Source: HGM04593 sp964470845
GTDB taxonomy: Bacteria; Bacteroidota; Bacteroidia; Bacteroidales; Bacteroidaceae
Direction of reading: 5' to 3'
Assembly: GCA_964470845.1 (NCBI GenBank)
Contig: CAYYEL010000017.1
Coordinates: 1 to 32,959, forward strand
Length of the DNA: 32,959 nucleotides
Of the stretch, positions 30,379-32,959 are shown one piece after another (the stretch's first letter is position 1; each line of letters begins with the position of its first letter). A model generated the notes under the pieces. The model had not been told where the DNA came from, ran no database searches, and saw only the letters and a list, made by a program, of their open reading frames with translations. Made by a program: the position numbers and the translations under genes.

Positions 30379-32959
30379 TTAGAATCCTACAGAGAGAGAA
30401 AGTGTGTATGAGCGCGAACGCGGTGTCTTTGAACTGTCGTATGCACGACCCCACGCACCTGCCGATACCTCGGGATCAAGACCTGTGTAGCTGCTCCAGA
30501 AGCAAAGGTTGTCGGCCGAAGCATAGATTGTGAGGTTCTCAAGACCCAAATGCTCTTTCAACCATTTCTTGTCGAACGAGTAAGAGGCCTGTACGTAAGA
30601 GAGACGCAGATAAGAGGCATCCTCGACGTAGCGGTCGCTACCAAGGTAGTTGTAACCTGTGTTGTAGAGGGCACGAGGAATCTCGGTAATATCACCCTCT
30701 TTACGCCAACGCCAGTTAACTGCCTTACTCTGGTTGAGGTTGCCGTACATATTCTCGATACCCATACGAGCCGAGTTGATTACGTCAACGTCGTAACGAT
30801 AAGAGAAGTTGGTCTTAAGTGAGAATTTCTTGTATGTAAATGTAAATCCAAAACCTCCCTGTGCTTTGGGGTTAGAGTTACCAAGATATACAAGGTCGAG
30901 CTCGTTGATGTTACCGTCATGGTTAACATCCTCATAGATAGCATCACCACCGGTAAACTTATAGGTTGATGTTCCTGTCTCGGTGTCATAGTTGAATACC
31001 ATCTGCTTGGGAGTACCATCGGCATTGTAAACAACCTTACCCTCGGCGTCATAAACGATAGGACAGGTTCCGTTGCGTCCGGCCTCGGCCTCGGCAATAG
31101 CCTTCTCCCAGTTCTTGTAGCTGTAACGATAAACACCCTTATAGCGGAAACCGTAGATTGAGGCCAAGGGGTTACCTACCTGAATACGGCCAAGGTAAGA
31201 AGCATTTGCAAAGTCGTAGTCGGGGTTGTTGTTGCTAAGAACACTTGCCTCCATCTCCTTAACCTCGTTGAAGTTCTGACCTACGTTGAAGTAAGCACTG
31301 AATGTGAAGTCCTTAAATATCTTCAAACGGTTGATGTTCAAGTTAACCTCGTAACCCGAGTTCTCAACGGCACCTGTGTTCTTATAGGCAAGGCTGTTGT
31401 AACCCGAAGATGTGGGGATATTGTAATTCTGCATCAACTGGTCGTATGTGGTACTGAGGTAGTAGTTGAATGCACCGGTTACAACGTCGTCGAAGAATCC
31501 AAAGTCGGTACCGATGTTAAACTCGCGCTTGTCTGATGCACGGAGGTCGCTCATACGGATACCACCGGGAACAAATCCTGTGATGTTGAGGTAGCTGCCG
31601 TTAGGAGTATAGGTTGTGTACATAAGATACTCCTGACCGGGAGTGTTACCTGCCCATCCGTAGCTGGGACGGATAGAGAACATCGAGAGAACAGGCTTAG
31701 CCCACTCCATCCAAGGCTCGTCAGATACGTTCCAACGTCCTGATACCGAGGGGAATACTGTCCATTTTCTGTCATCACCAAACTGTGTATGACCCTCGCC
31801 ACGTACTGCAAAACCAAGCACATACTTCGATTTGTATGAGTAGTGAGCCTGATATGTGAAGTTAAGGCTGCGCGACTGACCTTTATAGGTGCTTGCTGCT
31901 GAAAGGTAAGAACCGAGTGTAGTACTGTTCAAGCCGTTGGGCAGACCGTATGTCGATTGGTTCTGCTGTGTGCTTGTACTTGTATTCATCTCGAACTGAC
32001 CCGACATTGTAAGGTAGTGATTCTCACTGCCAAGGTAGGGGGTGAAGATAAGGTTATGACGTGTGGTGAATTGCAGGCTCTTGCTATCGTACATCGAAGC
32101 TGTGTTCACATCGTCGCCTGTCCAGTCGCTGTTGGTGAGCGCTGCGGGCAGATAAGATGAGTTAGAAAGTGTTGCTGCGTTCATATACACAAGACCACGA
32201 TACTTGAGCTGTGTCTCGTCGTCCTCAAGACCAAGGAGGTTGTACTCCAAGGTGATTTGCGGGCTGATACTGTAGCTCTCTTGGTCGCTCTTGGCAAGGT
32301 GAGCAAGAGCAACGGGGTTCTTCATAGTCTTCTGGTCGTTATCGAAGATACTTGAACCATTCTTGAGCATTTTGTAGTAGTCCTCGGTGTTGTTGCCGTA
32401 ACGATCCTGATACCAAATACTCATATTAGGCATCTTGTTCTGGGCGATGGCAAGAAGGTCGTCGTAGTTCTTTTGGTTGTTTGTATATGAGAATGCAAAC
32501 TCGGTCATCACCTTGATGCGGTCTGACACAAAGTAGTCGAGAGCCAAACGCGATGAGTAAGTCTCAAGGTACTGCTTGATAATTGTACCTGTCTCATTGG
32601 TATATGAACCCGAGATACGGAAGACGGCTTTCTCACCACCACCGGTAAGGTTCACGCTATACTCGTTACGATAACCGTGCTTTGTTACCTGATCAACCCA
32701 GTCGGTATTTTCGTTGTAGTTCTCGTACTGGTCGAAGTTGGGATCGTAGTTAAGCTCGGGGAAGTTCGAGGCTGCTGCACTCTGCTGAGGATTGAAGTGC
32801 GACTCCTTGAGCAACATTGTATATTCGTCTCCGTTAAGAAGGTTCATACCCTGAGGTATCCATTTATCCTTAAACTTAATTGAGAAGTTTACACGTGTAG
32901 CACCGCGGTGTCCACGCTTTGTCTTAATCTTGATTACACCATTTGCACCACGAGAACCC
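30379..32959 (-). CDS. SusC/RagA-family TonB-dependent transporter (first), N-terminus beyond window
   Basis: The C-terminal 859 or so codons of a SusC-type transporter. The visible sequence begins at the end of the plug, GSRGANGVIKIKTKRG, and continues through barrel sequence (NTDWVDQVTKHGYRNEYSVN, TGGGEKAVFRISGSYTNETG, KYVLGFAVRGEGHTQFG, TDFGFFDDVVTGAFNYYLST) to the canonical end SRSYTLSLSVGF. The signal peptide, regulatory domain and TonB-contact region lie outside the window, so no start is given. It forms a pair with the SusD 19 bp downstream, and the operon promoter must be further to the right. The substrate cannot be read from sequence. Confidence 0.95.
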   Translation of the reverse strand, partial: GSRGANGVIKIKTKRGHRGATRVNFSIKFKDKWIPQGMNLLNGDEYTMLLKESHFNPQQSAAASNFPELNYDPNFDQYENYNENTDWVDQVTKHGYRNEYSVNLTGGGEKAVFRISGSYTNETGTIIKQYLETYSSRLALDYFVSDRIKVMTEFAFSYTNNQKNYDDLLAIAQNKMPNMSIWYQDRYGNNTEDYYKMLKNGSSIFDNDQKTMKNPVALAHLAKSDQESYSISPQITLEYNLLGLEDDETQLKYRGLVYMNAATLSNSSYLPAALTNSDWTGDDVNTASMYDSKSLQFTTRHNLIFTPYLGSENHYLTMSGQFEMNTSTSTQQNQSTYGLPNGLNSTTLGSYLSAASTYKGQSRSLNFTYQAHYSYKSKYVLGFAVRGEGHTQFGDDRKWTVFPSVSGRWNVSDEPWMEWAKPVLSMFSIRPSYGWAGNTPGQEYLMYTTYTPNGSYLNITGFVPGGIRMSDLRASDKREFNIGTDFGFFDDVVTGAFNYYLSTTYDQLMQNYNIPTSSGYNSLAYKNTGAVENSGYEVNLNINRLKIFKDFTFSAYFNVGQNFNEVKEMEASVLSNNNPDYDFANASYLGRIQVGNPLASIYGFRYKGVYRYSYKNWEKAIAEAEAGRNGTCPIVYDAEGKVVYNADGTPKQMVFNYDTETGTSTYKFTGGDAIYEDVNHDGNINELDLVYLGNSNPKAQGGFGFTFTYKKFSLKTNFSYRYDVDVINSARMGIENMYGNLNQSKAVNWRWRKEGDITEIPRALYNTGYNYLGSDRYVEDASYLRLSYVQASYSFDKKWLKEHLGLENLTIYASADNLCFWSSYTGLDPEVSAGAWGRAYDSSKTPRSRSYTLSLSVGF

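Noticed and set aside
1..32959. CRISPR array, tRNA, rRNA, phage or toxin-antitoxin module
   Set aside because: No regularly spaced direct repeats, no tRNA-like cloverleaf noticed by eye, and no matching proteins. tRNA detection by eye is not exhaustive.

Overview
This window comes from a Bacteroidota chromosome, most likely order Bacteroidales. The support is: tandem SusC/SusD outer-membrane pairs with a fasciclin lipoprotein, a SprE/PorW-like lipoprotein next to a PorX-type response regulator, a secreted protein ending in a type IX secretion (T9SS) sorting domain, promoters of the Bacteroides type (TTG about 20 nt upstream of TAnnTTTG), and AT-rich spacers that mostly lack Shine-Dalgarno sites. 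I cannot name genus or species. No rRNA, tRNA, CRISPR array, transposase or phage gene was seen.

Layout. (1) 1-3407: the start of a TolC-type efflux gene (minus, cut by the left edge) is divergent from an NtrC-type sigma-54 response regulator and an overlapping soluble histidine kinase. The spacer holds a near-consensus -24/-12 promoter facing tolC and a double dyad placed like its upstream activator site, so the pair probably controls the efflux operon. (2) 3711-7361: a 1216-residue secreted CotH-family protein with a promoter, a structured leader and a 20-bp terminator stem. (3) 11120 down to 7444 (minus): cytoplasmic FKBP, FKBP lipoprotein, Lrp/AsnC regulator, and a fusion of a class-I amidotransferase-like peptidase (C26) with a membrane-dipeptidase (M19) domain. 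(4) 11561-19875 (plus): a small His/Cys-rich membrane protein, a zinc/manganese-type ABC permease, SprE/PorW-like TPR lipoprotein, PorX, TsaE, a 106-residue unknown and a YgiQ-type radical SAM protein, ended by a 58-bp perfect palindrome. (5) 20854 down to 19926 (minus): a sirtuin lacking the zinc cysteines, and a 54-residue rubredoxin. (6) 32959 down to 21117 (minus): SusC (cut by the right edge), SusD, fasciclin lipoprotein, SusC, SusD, then a terminator. No carbohydrate-active enzyme is in view, so the substrate is unknown.

How they work together. SprE/PorW and PorX are a structural/accessory component and a regulator of T9SS, and the CotH protein carries a T9SS-type C-terminal domain, so apparatus, regulator and a candidate cargo lie within about 12 kb. 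The SusC/SusD tandem is a nutrient-uptake locus. The most distinctive non-coding signal is the sigma-54 promoter plus paired operator at 657-768. Five genes look better with starts other than the longest reading frame: response regulator 877, SprE 12794 (GTG), YgiQ 18028, sirtuin 20854 and second SusC 26453.
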